From positions 186,001 to 250,000 of the forward strand of contig CAVVIO010000097.1 of the NCBI GenBank assembly GCA_963748095.1: 64,000 bases of DNA, read 5' to 3'. This DNA comes from CAVVIO01 sp963748095 (GTDB taxonomy: Bacteria; Bacteroidota; Bacteroidia; Bacteroidales; UBA10428). Position 1 is the stretch's first letter. Every line of letters begins with the position of its first letter. Shown here in pieces: positions 27,046 to 37,400 of this stretch. The notes under the pieces were generated by a model. It was not told the origin of the DNA. It saw only the letters and a list, made by a program, of their open reading frames with translations, and made no database searches. A program made the translations under genes and the position numbers.

Positions 27046-27782
27046 AATCGTTGTTTCTCTTGTTAAAATCCATTTCAATAAATATATCTGAAATAGGGAA
27101 TAAATTTAAAAGATCGTGCGGTAAAAAACAAATTATATACAGGTAGAACTTGCCTGTATCAAGCAGGCCTGCAAGGATATTTTCGGCTAAGGCCTGCTTG
27201 CATTAGGCCTACCTGCTGTAGGCAGGCAAACTGGAGCTTCAGCCGAACGGAAGTTCACATTAACCACCCCCGTCAGCCTATGACTGACACCCCCGCCAGC
27301 GGGACAGCTTTGAACAGAATTTTTGCAGAATTGATGTGGCAAGAGTTCTGGCGAAGGAGGAGAATATTAATTTTTTCTTCTTTTAGGGGTTATTCTTTTC
27401 CATAAATATTCTGCAAGGGAAATAATCAAATGAACTTCCTCGCAGCAAGCCTTCGAGGTATCCATATAGGAATTTATTTATCTTCGATGCAAGCATCGGA
27501 GTATTAAACTCATTTATCCCGATACGCTCCGCTATTGGGATTCGTTCGACTTACAAATTTCATCCTGCTTGTAGCAGGCAAGTGCGCTATGCTTCTGAAA
27601 TTTGAGTCTCGTGAATAAATATGATATAAGGACCAATAATGCCCTAGAAGCCTCATTTGCATCTGAGTGCATTGTCCACGGCTATCAGTAAATTCCTTCA
27701 GCCGGGAATTGAATATTCCACTGTATTTATATTTGTCACTCATTCAACCGATGTCCCAGTATATTTTTTATAATATATTGTT
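27046..27782. repeat. Non-coding repeat-rich spacer (copy E, block E2 and an 80-nt stem-loop)
   Basis: 737 bases with no convincing gene. Copy E (about 27075-27252) carries TTTTCGGCTAAG (27180-27191) and CTTCAGCCGAAC, the two arms of the interspersed repeat, with CCTGCTGTAGGCAGG between. Block E2 (27259-27350) begins TTAACCACCCCC and includes CCCGCCAGCGGG; it recurs at 28537-28604. At 27540-27616 an imperfect stem-loop pairs ATTCGTTCGACTT-ACAAATTTCA with its partner ending at 27616, tipped by CCTGC-TTGTA-GCAGG. CGATGCAAGCATCG at 27484-27497 is another near-palindrome. A 77-codon frame on the - strand (27510-27743) overlaps the stem-loop and is not believed. Confidence 0.7.
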
Positions 27783-28346
27783 TTATTTTTGAATTTTTAT
27801 AATTGTAGACTTTGTTATATACGGATAAAGTTCATCAACATCCTTATTTTTCATGGATATACAACCCAATGTCCAGTTGTACCCGATATCGATAAGATAG
27901 TCCATCCCCTTTGGTACCCCATGAATACCTACTTCCCCACCGATTTTGGCATCTTCGGGTATTGTACCATTTTTAACTGCTTCATTATGTTTTCGCCACG
28001 AATCTTTATTCGGATAATTAATCCATATAAATTTTGACCATTTCTTGTGGGGATATTTTGATATCATTGTGAATGTTCCTTCAGGTGTACATCTGTCTCC
28101 CCGCATCAACTTATCATCAAAAGGATTATTTCCGAAAACCACAGGATATTCTTTCAGAATTACTTTGTCCGTTCTGACTGTCAGTTTATATTCGGATTTA
28201 TCAATGAGAATGAAAATATCTTCTTTGGCAACATTTTTCGATTTGATCATTTCCGAAAGTGACCGCCGGTAATTTACATATTTCTTATCCTGTGCATTGC
28301 AGGAAAAGGAAATCATTAACAATAATACCAGTATAAGATTCTTCAT
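27783..28346 (-). CDS. L,D-transpeptidase (YkuD domain)
   Basis: 187 residues with an export signal and possible lipobox (MISFSCN, Cys16). The YkuD catalytic motif is seen as IHGVPKGM (His142) and NWTLGCISM (Cys162), the HG...S/TxGC pattern. Such enzymes form 3-3 peptidoglycan cross-links or attach proteins to the wall; some of the short Bacteroidota forms may have other roles. The flanking spacers both contain repeat elements, so it is a single-gene unit. Confidence 0.9.
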   Translation of the reverse strand: MKNLILVLLLMISFSCNAQDKKYVNYRRSLSEMIKSKNVAKEDIFILIDKSEYKLTVRTDKVILKEYPVVFGNNPFDDKLMRGDRCTPEGTFTMISKYPHKKWSKFIWINYPNKDSWRKHNEAVKNGTIPEDAKIGGEVGIHGVPKGMDYLIDIGYNWTLGCISMKNKDVDELYPYITKSTIIKIQK

Positions 28347-28682
28347 TGTAAAACCTGAGATAGAATTAATAAATCGAGGTTATATTCTTATTCCTTGTTC
28401 TTATATGTTCATATAATCTATGAATAACAGTTTTTCTTCTCTGACTATTCAACTACCGGTTTGACAATAAATGTAAAGGATATTCGGGGGAAAAGCAAAT
28501 TATTTTTTTAAATGCGTTCCGGAATATAAAGTCAACTAACCACCCTGGCCAGCGGGGGATAGCTTTGAACGAGCTTTGTGCAGGATTTGATATGGCCGGG
28601 CCCTGACTGAACAAGGAAATAAAAAAGGTACACTTCCTTAAAAGTGTACCTCTTAATTTATTATTAATGTTTAATTACCTGT
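28347..28682. repeat. Spacer with repeat copy F, block F2 and the GH2 terminator
   Basis: Copy F at 28466-28502 (AATAAATGTAAAGGATATTC ...) matches copy C at 21071. Block F2 at 28537-28604 (TAACCACCCTGGCCAGCGGG, then AGCTTTGAAC) matches block E2. A 10-bp hairpin AGGTACACTT / AAGTGTACCT (28626-28635 and 28642-28651), with a T run on the - strand, terminates the beta-galactosidase gene. Confidence 0.75.
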
Positions 28683-31118
28683 TTATTCGGCAGTAATTTT
28701 TACGGTAGCGCTTTTCAGACTGTCGGAGGTCGCAGTAAGGGTAATATCCCCTGCTTTTCCGGTTGACTGGATCACGGCCAGGCATTTCCCGTTGAATGCT
28801 TTCCGGTAATCGGCTTTAAACGGTTCGTGACTGATCTGACTTCCGTTATCCACACCGGCAATAAATCCTGCGCCGTCAATTTTGAAGTTCACCAGGTTGT
28901 CGGCGTGTGGTACCAGTGTGCTGTCCTTATCGAGGATATTCACTGTTACAAAAGAAAGGTCCTTCCCGTCGGCATTAATATTTTTTCTGTCGGCAATTAC
29001 CTGAATAATAGCAGGCTTGCCGGCAGTTTTAACTTCCTGAGTCATTAATTCTTTTCCGTTTTTATAACCCACAGCCTTCAGGGTACCCGGTTCGAAAACA
29101 GTCCTCCACCATACGTGCAGGTCGTCGGGTGTTTTAACTTTCATTCCCAATGACTTTCCGTTCAGGAACAGTTCCACCGAATCGCAATTGGTGTATGCCC
29201 AAACATCTACTGTTTCGCCTTTATTCCAGTTCCAGTGTGGGAAAAGATGCAATACATTCTTATTTGTCCATTCGCTCTGGTACATGTAATAGGCATCTTT
29301 TGGAAATCCGGCCAGGTCGATAATACCGAAATAGGAACTCCGGGCAGGCCACCAGTAAGGAGTGGGTTCACCCAGGTAGTCGAAACCGGTCCATATAAAC
29401 ATTCCCGAAAGGAATTTGTACTTTTTGATTATTCTCCAGGTTTCTTCATGCGTGGAACCCCAGGGAGCCGAGCAATTATCGTAGGAAGAGCAGGTGTAGT
29501 CGGCATTTCCTGTTGTAAAAGGCAAATCCCACCTGATCGGCCACCGGCGGATACTGTCGGATGGCATATCGTAAGCTCCCCGTGTTGCCAGGGCCGATGT
29601 AGTTTCGGTAGCTATGAATTTCTTCCCGGGAAACGTTTCAGGAAATTTTGCAAAATCTTTCCGGTGATAGTTAAATCCGATCAGATCGAGCGCTCCTGAC
29701 TTGATTATATTATTATAGGGTTGGGGATCATTAAGGGCTGATGTTATTGGTCGTGTATTATCAATATTTTTAACAATCCCAGCCAATTCCCTTGCAATTC
29801 TTATTCCTGACGTATCCCATTGCTCAGGGATCTCGTTTCCGATGCTCCAGATGATCACACTGGGGTGGTTCCTGTCGCGAAGCACCATGTCCTGCAAATC
29901 ACGTTTATGCCATTTATCCCAATGCAAATGATAATCATACGGGGTTTTTTGCTTTTTCCACATATCAAATGCCTCATCCATTACCAGGAAACCCATCTTA
30001 TCGCACAGATCAAGCAGTTCAGGTGTCGGGGGATTATGAGAAGTGCGGATGCCGTTACAACCCATATCTTTTAAGATTTCCAGTTGCCGCTGTAATGCTC
30101 TTGTGTTGACAGCAGCACCCAGGCACCCCAGATCGTGATGATCGCAAACTCCCAGGATTTTCAATGGCTCACCGTTTAAATAAAAACCTCTCAGGCTGTC
30201 GAAACTGAAATACCGCAATCCGAAGCTGGTTTCATAATCATCAATCGTTTTGCCATTCTGAATAATCTGCGATACAGCTTTGTACAAAACAGGATTATCA
30301 ACATACCATAGTTTGGGAGAGGAAAGGGAAATGTTTTGTTCAAATTCAACCACGGAATCTTTCGGAACACTGAATTCAGACGAGTAGGTTGCCATTTCCT
30401 TTCCTTCGGGACCAATAATACGTGTTAAAAGCTTCACAGGTTGATCTGCCTGTAATGTATTTCTGATCTTCGTAGTAAGGTTCACTACTGTCTTAGCCTT
30501 GTTAATTTTAGGTGTTGTTACGAATGTTCCCCAATGATCGACATATACTTTCCCGGTCTTCACAAGCCATACATTCCGGTAAATTCCCGATCCGGAGTAC
30601 CACCTGGAATTTGGCTGTTGCGAATTGTCAACTTTTACAGCAATTACATTTTTTTTATTTCCGTATTTCAGGTACGGAGTAAGTTCATACCTGAAAGAAC
30701 TGTAACCGTAAGGCCTAATTCCCAGGTAATGTCCGTTAATCCATACTTCACTGTTTTCATAAACCCCGTCGAAATCGATAAAAACCAGCTTACTGGTATC
30801 TTCCACAGGAACAGTAAATGTTTTACGGTACCATCCGATACCCCCGGGTAAGGCACCACCTCCGGGCGTAGCAGGATTATCCTTGCTGAATTTTCCTTCG
30901 ATACTCCAGTCGTGTGGCAAATTGAGCACCCGCCAGGATGAATCATTAAATGCGGGACCGGAGGCTTCCGGTACGTCGCCGAGGTTGAATTTCCAGTTCT
31001 GATCGAAATCCGAGATATCTCTTACTTTCTGTTCAGAAGAGCTGCAGGAAACCATCATAATTCCTGCAACCATTAAGTTTAAAACATTTTTAAATATTGT
31101 CCTGGTTTTCATAAGCAT
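28683..31118 (-). CDS. GH2 beta-galactosidase-like lipoprotein
   Basis: 811 residues with lipobox VSC (Cys25). Domain order: GH2 sugar-binding domain (about 35-190, HDWSIEGKF, GVYENSEVWINGHYLG), immunoglobulin-like domain (198-300), TIM barrel (about 310-600), DUF4982 (about 630-690) and a C-terminal Ig-like domain. The acid/base is Glu429 in IIWSIGNEIPEQW and the nucleophile is Glu505 in FIATETTSA, both intact. GH2 members of this layout in Bacteroidota are mostly beta-galactosidases. Lying directly after a GH31 alpha-xylosidase-like gene, it may trim galactosyl-xyloglucan oligosaccharides, as in known xyloglucan loci. Location is likely periplasmic or surface. Confidence 0.9.
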   Translation of the reverse strand: MLMKTRTIFKNVLNLMVAGIMMVSCSSSEQKVRDISDFDQNWKFNLGDVPEASGPAFNDSSWRVLNLPHDWSIEGKFSKDNPATPGGGALPGGIGWYRKTFTVPVEDTSKLVFIDFDGVYENSEVWINGHYLGIRPYGYSSFRYELTPYLKYGNKKNVIAVKVDNSQQPNSRWYSGSGIYRNVWLVKTGKVYVDHWGTFVTTPKINKAKTVVNLTTKIRNTLQADQPVKLLTRIIGPEGKEMATYSSEFSVPKDSVVEFEQNISLSSPKLWYVDNPVLYKAVSQIIQNGKTIDDYETSFGLRYFSFDSLRGFYLNGEPLKILGVCDHHDLGCLGAAVNTRALQRQLEILKDMGCNGIRTSHNPPTPELLDLCDKMGFLVMDEAFDMWKKQKTPYDYHLHWDKWHKRDLQDMVLRDRNHPSVIIWSIGNEIPEQWDTSGIRIARELAGIVKNIDNTRPITSALNDPQPYNNIIKSGALDLIGFNYHRKDFAKFPETFPGKKFIATETTSALATRGAYDMPSDSIRRWPIRWDLPFTTGNADYTCSSYDNCSAPWGSTHEETWRIIKKYKFLSGMFIWTGFDYLGEPTPYWWPARSSYFGIIDLAGFPKDAYYMYQSEWTNKNVLHLFPHWNWNKGETVDVWAYTNCDSVELFLNGKSLGMKVKTPDDLHVWWRTVFEPGTLKAVGYKNGKELMTQEVKTAGKPAIIQVIADRKNINADGKDLSFVTVNILDKDSTLVPHADNLVNFKIDGAGFIAGVDNGSQISHEPFKADYRKAFNGKCLAVIQSTGKAGDITLTATSDSLKSATVKITAE

Positions 31119-31267
31119 GTATTTATTTTATTATGAAAGGTTAACAGTTTCCGGATAAGGGCATGATATATATATCATCAACCTGTATGTTTATCTTCTG
31201 ATATTTGGAAAAGTTATAAAAAATAAAACAATTTCTAAATTAAGAAATTAAATATCCATTATTAAAA

Positions 31268-31307
31268 TTTCCAGAATGTGGAGTCAGTAAACCCAACATT
31301 CTGGAAA
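31268..31307 (-). terminator. Hairpin terminator of the GH31 gene
   Basis: A 12-bp stem TTTCCAGAATGT / ACATTCTGGAAA (31268-31279 and 31296-31307) with a 16-base loop is followed on the - strand by TTAAT. It lies between the GH31 and GH2 genes, so GH2 may need its own promoter or read-through. Confidence 0.6.
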
Positions 31308-31365
31308 TCTGGTTACTTAATTGAAAGAATTCTAATCCTATAATTTAATTTTTCGAAATTGTGTG

Positions 31366-34188
31366 TCAATTTAATTGTATGGTTTGTGACTGGCCGTCAT
31401 ACGCTACCGTTTTACCTTCTTTTTCAAAATTCAATGCCTCCGGGCTATTCTTATTAACAGAAATAATCCGGAAAGTCCTTTTCTCATGCATACCGGGGAA
31501 TGTTCCCTTGCGTTCACCAATAGTCAGGGTATGGGCAGATTCATTATAGGAAATCGGAATAGTAGAATAAATGCCTTTCTCATAATCATAATTCACATTT
31601 TCGTCCTCGTATAATGTAAAGACACCATCAGCCCCTTCATATACATATAATATAACAGAACCGTCGGTAGGTTCGTCGGCATACTGAATAGCTGGTCCGA
31701 AAGGAATGATCGATCCTTCCTTTACATATACCGGAATTCGTTCGATGGGCGCTTCTGCATCAAGCGTCTGACCTCCATTATAATGCTTACCGGTATAAAG
31801 ATCGTACCAGCCGGAAGTTTCGGGCAGGTATACCTTTCTGCTTCTGGCTTTGTATTCGGTTACCGGACATACCATGAGTGCCGGTCCGTACATATATTGA
31901 TCGGCTATATTGTACACGTTGGTATCCGCTTCAAAATCCATAACCAGTCCACGCATAATGGTGTAATTATTGAAATAGGTTTTACCGGCCAGTGAGTAGA
32001 TATATGGCATTAACCGGTAGCGCAGGTTATCATAATAAAGCATGGATTTATAAACAGGATTATCAGAAGGAGCAATGTTATAAATCTCACGTAAAGGAAA
32101 TTGTCCGTGAACCCTGAAAAGCGGGCAGAAAGCGCCAAACTGGTACCAACGGTCGTTCAGTTCCCTCCATTCTTTCAGGTCCTCACCCTTGGCTTTTTCA
32201 TACCTTCTTTCGAGTGCAAATCCACCAATATCTGTTGTCCAGTAGGGTATTCCCGAAAGACAGAAGTTCAGTCCTGCCGGGATTTGAGCTTTCAGATCGT
32301 ACCAGCGTGATGCAACATCACCACTCCAGGTAGCAGCTGCATAACGCTGTTGACCCGCATATGCGGAACGTGTTAGGATAAACACACGTTTATTAGGGTC
32401 AACACTGCGTTGTCCGTCGTATACTGCTTCGCAATTCATTAATGAAAATGCATTGAAATATTCTGCTGATGGGCCGAGGGCAGTTGGATCCATTAGAAGT
32501 TTTCTTTCTTCGATGGAATTATTCGATTCGATATCGGGCTCTGTGGCATCGAGCCACCAGGCATCGATCCCTTTGCTAAAAAGCTTTTTATCCATTTGTT
32601 CCCAGAAATATTTCCTTGCCTGCGGATTAAAAGCATCGTAGAAAGTGGAAACATATCCGACCCAGTCTTTATTATTCTTTTCGATATTTCTCTTGTATAA
32701 CCATCCCCTTTTATACATGTAGTCGTAATTCTTAGTGCCTTCATAAAACTTCGGCCATACCGAGATCATTATGTGTGCATTTAGTTCATGAACTTTTTTT
32801 ATCATACCAACAGGGTCAGGGAATCGGGTAGAATCGAAATTATGATCACCCCATTTGTTTGCCGGCCAGTAAAACCAGTCAAGCACGATATTATCGAGGG
32901 GAATGTCATCTTTCCTGAACTTTTCGACTGTTGAAAGAAGTTCATCCTGGGTTTTATAGCGTTCTCTGCTTTGCCACAATCCCATTGCCCACTTCGGCAT
33001 GATCGGAGCTTTTCCGGTAATCTCGCGGTATCCGCTTATAACACTGTCCAGATTGTTACCTTTGATGAAGTAATAATCGATCTGATTTCCCACTTCGGAA
33101 TACAGAGAAAGCTCATTTTGTTTTTCCGCCGTTAACGGGCTTAACCATTTCAATGCTATGTATCCGCCGTCAGGAATCCATTCTATCCGAACCGGGTACT
33201 TTTTCCCTTTTTCGAGGTTTACATAAAACTTCCGGTACCAGGGATTCCAGTTCTGCCGCCAGTCATCGATTACCTTTTTTCCATCAACCCAGATTTTTGT
33301 ATAACCTGATGAGTAAGCAACAAATTTATGTCTGCCTGTAAAATCTGACCCTATATATCCTTTCCATTCTACTTTCCCAAGCTGTGGTTTAATTTCCGGA
33401 AGATCCTTTATATTCTGCAGATACTGGTAATCAATTACAGAATCGGTCCGTTTTATAAAATTTTTACCCGGATTGACAGTTGAACTGTAAACAGCCGTTA
33501 ACCCTCCGGGTTTTTCATTCTCATCATAGAGCTTAAGGCTGGAGATATTCTGGTAATCACGCGGATCACCAAATTTGGTAATGGAATAATTATCCCACAG
33601 AATGCCGTATTTTTTACTGGATACCAGGAATGGTACTACTGAAACGATATTATGCTGTGTAAGATCGATATCGAGCCCTTTGTAGTTCATCTCGTCGTTC
33701 TGGTGTTGTCCCAACCCATAAAATGCTTCATTGGCAGGTGAATTAAATTCCTGACGGATGTTATAATACAATTTCCCTTCGATAGAATCAGGAACAAAGG
33801 TTTTTCCGCCACCTTCGTTTTCCTTTAGAATGACATTCCCGTCTTTGTTGGTAAAGTTTACTTCACCGGTAGTTAAAGAAACATTGGCATTCAGTTTAGA
33901 AGTGCTGACAGTGATATGATCATCACTTTTCACCATGTTCCATTTCACCGGAGGCAAATTATTATCTGCAATCATCAGGCTTTTCTTAGTGGAAAAGCTG
34001 TCAACCGGAGATGCAGTTACCCGGATAATATCGTCGGTAATTACCTGTAACCTGACTAAAGAAGCATCGGTTGCTGTTTTTTTATTCAAATGAATAATAA
34101 CGCCATCACTCAGTTTTTCAATATTTCCTGACTGGCATGAGGTCAGCACCAGCAATGCCAGCAGAATGTAAACTAATTTGTTTTTCAT
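31366..34188 (-). CDS. GH31 alpha-xylosidase-like lipoprotein with PA14 insert
   Basis: 940 residues with lipobox TSC (Cys18). The N-terminal GH31 beta-domain (about 25-240) is interrupted by a PA14 carbohydrate-binding domain (about 250-352: VEWKGYIGSDFTGRHKF, IWVDGKKVIDDW). The catalytic barrel then starts near 398. The nucleophile is Asp547 in WWLDATEPD and the acid/base is Asp624 in TWSGDVASRWYDL. A DUF5110-type beta domain ends the protein. A PA14 insert at this place is known from alpha-xylosidases acting on xyloglucan oligosaccharides, such as the Cellvibrio enzyme. That substrate is likely here but not proven. Confidence 0.9.
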   Translation of the reverse strand: MKNKLVYILLALLVLTSCQSGNIEKLSDGVIIHLNKKTATDASLVRLQVITDDIIRVTASPVDSFSTKKSLMIADNNLPPVKWNMVKSDDHITVSTSKLNANVSLTTGEVNFTNKDGNVILKENEGGGKTFVPDSIEGKLYYNIRQEFNSPANEAFYGLGQHQNDEMNYKGLDIDLTQHNIVSVVPFLVSSKKYGILWDNYSITKFGDPRDYQNISSLKLYDENEKPGGLTAVYSSTVNPGKNFIKRTDSVIDYQYLQNIKDLPEIKPQLGKVEWKGYIGSDFTGRHKFVAYSSGYTKIWVDGKKVIDDWRQNWNPWYRKFYVNLEKGKKYPVRIEWIPDGGYIALKWLSPLTAEKQNELSLYSEVGNQIDYYFIKGNNLDSVISGYREITGKAPIMPKWAMGLWQSRERYKTQDELLSTVEKFRKDDIPLDNIVLDWFYWPANKWGDHNFDSTRFPDPVGMIKKVHELNAHIMISVWPKFYEGTKNYDYMYKRGWLYKRNIEKNNKDWVGYVSTFYDAFNPQARKYFWEQMDKKLFSKGIDAWWLDATEPDIESNNSIEERKLLMDPTALGPSAEYFNAFSLMNCEAVYDGQRSVDPNKRVFILTRSAYAGQQRYAAATWSGDVASRWYDLKAQIPAGLNFCLSGIPYWTTDIGGFALERRYEKAKGEDLKEWRELNDRWYQFGAFCPLFRVHGQFPLREIYNIAPSDNPVYKSMLYYDNLRYRLMPYIYSLAGKTYFNNYTIMRGLVMDFEADTNVYNIADQYMYGPALMVCPVTEYKARSRKVYLPETSGWYDLYTGKHYNGGQTLDAEAPIERIPVYVKEGSIIPFGPAIQYADEPTDGSVILYVYEGADGVFTLYEDENVNYDYEKGIYSTIPISYNESAHTLTIGERKGTFPGMHEKRTFRIISVNKNSPEALNFEKEGKTVAYDGQSQTIQLN

Positions 34189-34438
34189 AATTTGGTTTTA
34201 TAATTGTTCAGATTATTGCTTATAAATTTACAAATTTCTTTATTAGGTAATTGGCCTCAAATGGCACATAAAAAGTTTTTGGTTGATAGTATTCTGACGA
34301 AAGTAATGGATGCAGGCCACATGCGACAGGAGAAATGTTTCTAAAAACGGTGTGAAATGTTAAACTGGTAAAAAACTCCTCGTGATGACTCTGTTTAAGA
34401 ATGGGTAGACAATGTTATTTGGAAAATCGGAATGTAAC
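34189..34438. promoter_or_regulatory. Upstream region of the GH31 gene with a 22-bp-spaced direct repeat
   Basis: GAAATGTT occurs at 34332-34339 and again at 34354-34361, exactly 22 bases (two helical turns) apart, about 145-175 bases upstream of the GH31 start. Such spacing suits a dimeric AraC-type regulator, and the hybrid two-component gene with an AraC domain ends immediately beside it. It is a candidate operator only. Confidence 0.35.
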
Positions 34439-37400
34439 TTATTCATCAACGATTTTATCATTGTCAGTTTTTGCAGGAATATACCGTGAAGGCAAAACAT
34501 TAAATTCAGCCTTAAAATACTTGGTAAAATACTTGGGATCGTTGAATCCGACCCGGTAGGCAACTTCGGAAACATTTAGCTGACTTTTTTCGAGTAACTG
34601 GGCAGCCCTTTTCATACGCATGGTACGAATAAATTCGATGGGAGTTTTCCCGGTTAAGGCAACCAGTTTTTTATAAAGATGAACCCTGCTGACTGCCAGT
34701 TCACGGCTTAATTCCTCAACAGAGAATTCGGTATTGGAAATATTCTTTTCTACAATTTCAAGCGCTTTTTTAATAAATTTCTCATCCATCGATGTTATGC
34801 TTATATCATCGGGCCTGATCTCTATATGGTTTTTGGATTTCTTAATTTGTTCACGCTTGTTGATAAGGTATTTAATACGGGATTCAAGAATCTCGAAGTT
34901 AAAGGGTTTGGTAATATATTCATCTGCCCCTATATTTAACCCCTCCAGTTTTTGCTGGTCGGATGCCCTGGCAGTTAATAATATGATGGGTATATTTAAG
35001 GTACGTTTATCGGCTTTGACCTTTTGGCACATTTCAATACCGTCCATTACCGGCATCTTTATATCACTGATTACCAGGTCGGGGATATGTTTCATTATCT
35101 GATCCCAGCCATCCTGGCCATTCACTGCTTCTTTCACAATGTATTTATACTTAAGATTATCTTTCAGGTAAAACCTGAAATCTTCATTATCTTCAATCAA
35201 TAAAATAACCGGTTTGTTTTTATAACCCCGACCCACTCCTTTAATTGAATCCGATGCAATTGTTTCGGCAGTTTGCGGAACTATTATTTCAGTAATTATC
35301 TTATCATGGGAGGGTTTTTGAGTTGTATGGTCCACAGGCAGTAAAACAGTAAAACAACTACCCTTACCCGGTTCACTGTCAACCTCAATACTTCCTCCGT
35401 GCAGTTTTACAAATTCATAGGTAAGCGATAATCCTATTCCGCTCCCGTTATTGACAAAAGTACCGGGAGATTCACTCTGGAAAAAACGCTCGAAGATCTT
35501 TTTATGTTTTGATACGGGAATGCCAATTCCACTGTCAATAACTTTTATTTCCAGCCAGTCAGATTTATTACTTTTTGTAAGAGAATTACGGATTTCCTTG
35601 TCCGACTCCTTCACGCCGATATTTACTGATATCTTTCCCTTATCCTGTGTGAATTTAAAAGCATTAGACAATAAATTAAAGAGTATTTTTTCAAGTTTAT
35701 CGTGGTCAAATTGAATTTGCAACTGATCGATACTAGTATGAAATGAATACTGAATTTCCTTTTTCTCGGACAGATCAGAAAAAGAAATGACAATCTCGCG
35801 GATAAATTCTATGACATTGCCCGGTGAAAGATTAAGCCGGAGTTCTTGTACGTCCATTCTTCTGAAATCGAGCAACTGGTTTACCAGGTTCAATAACCGT
35901 CGTGAATTACGCTGAACCAGCAATAAAAGCTTTTGCTGTTCCGGATCGCTGGTTCGTTGAAGTATTTTATCGAGAGGACTGAGTATTAAAGATATTGGGG
36001 TACGGAATTCATGACTGATATTGGTGAAAAATTTTATTTTCATCATATCCATTTCATGGTTACGGATTGCCGTTTGTCTTTCCTGTTCGGTCCTGAACTT
36101 CAGCCTTTCTCTTTCCAATACCAAATGCCGGAGTAGAAGCAAAGCTCCAATCAACATAATAATATAAATCACAAATGCTGCAGAAGTTCTCCATAACGGG
36201 GGCAATACCTTAATATTTAAGCTTGTTCCCTTTTCGTTCCATAATCCATCGCTGTTGGAAGCCTTTACCCTGAATGTATATTCTCCCGGATCGAGATTTG
36301 TATAGGTTACTCGTCTCTGATGGCCATCTGTTGTTAACCATTTATTATTAAATCCCTCCAGCCTGTATTTGTACTTATTTTTTTCAGGATGAAAATAGTT
36401 GAGGGCTGCAAAGCCGATGGAAAACATGTTCTCATTATGTTTCAATGTAATCTCCCGTGTACTCGAAAATGATTTTTTTAACAGTACCCTTCCGTCAATT
36501 TTCTCGTTAATTTTTATGTCTTTATTAAACAGCTGAAAATTTGTCAATACAACATCAGGCCTGATGGTATCAGACTTTATTTCATCGGGACGAAAAATGT
36601 TAAATCCGTTACTACCCCCAAAAATAAGTTCTCCACGATGTGTTTTACAGGCAGAATTTACATTAAACTCCTTTCCCTGAAGCCCATCCGACTTATCGTA
36701 ATTTCTAAACCTGTAACGAAGCTTGTTTGTATTTTTATCTTTACTTATAATAAGATTACTCAATCCTTTTGTGGTGCTCATCCAGAGATTGCCTGAATTG
36801 TCTTCCAGAATGGTGAGAATAACATTGTCCGGTAAACCGTCTTTCTGACGGAACACCCGGAAGTTATTATTTCCAGGGTTATACAGATCCAATCCGTCAC
36901 TTGTGCCTATCCAGATATTACCTTTACTGTCTATAGTTATTACATTTATATTATTATTGCTCAGGCTTGCAGTATCATCCTGGCTGTGCAGATAATATCT
37001 GAAGCTTCCCGTTTTTTTATCGAGCACGTTTATTCCAAATGCTGTACCAAACCAAAGATTTCCAGATTTATCTTCCGTAATATCAAGGATGAATCCGGAG
37101 TTGACGGAATTAACATCCCCCGGTTCATAATGATAAAACACCTGCTTCTGACGATCGAACCGGTCCAGCCCGCCACCCAATGTACCAATCCAAAGATTAT
37201 TTTCCGAATCTTCGAATATTTTCCAAACCCTGTTGTCGGAAATACTTGTGGAATTATTAGGATCGTTTTTATAATGATAAAACCGTTTGCCATCAAAATA
37301 GTCTAATCCGCCGTAAAAAGTACCAATCCACAGCTTTCCTTCATGATCTTCCAATAAACTTACAATAACATCATTACTCAAACTTGCCGGATCGTTGTTA

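Noticed and set aside
27510..27743. 77-codon frame on the - strand
   Set aside because: It lies over repeat and stem-loop structure, and the protein has no domain or homologue I recognise.
17268..28612. Integron-like attC sites bracketing genes
   Set aside because: The repeats lack the RYYYAAC/GTTRRRY core pairs in the right order, and no integrase is present.
13900..29000. Genomic island integrated into ssrA
   Set aside because: I found no integrase and no second copy of the ssrA 3' end, so the boundary is not supported.
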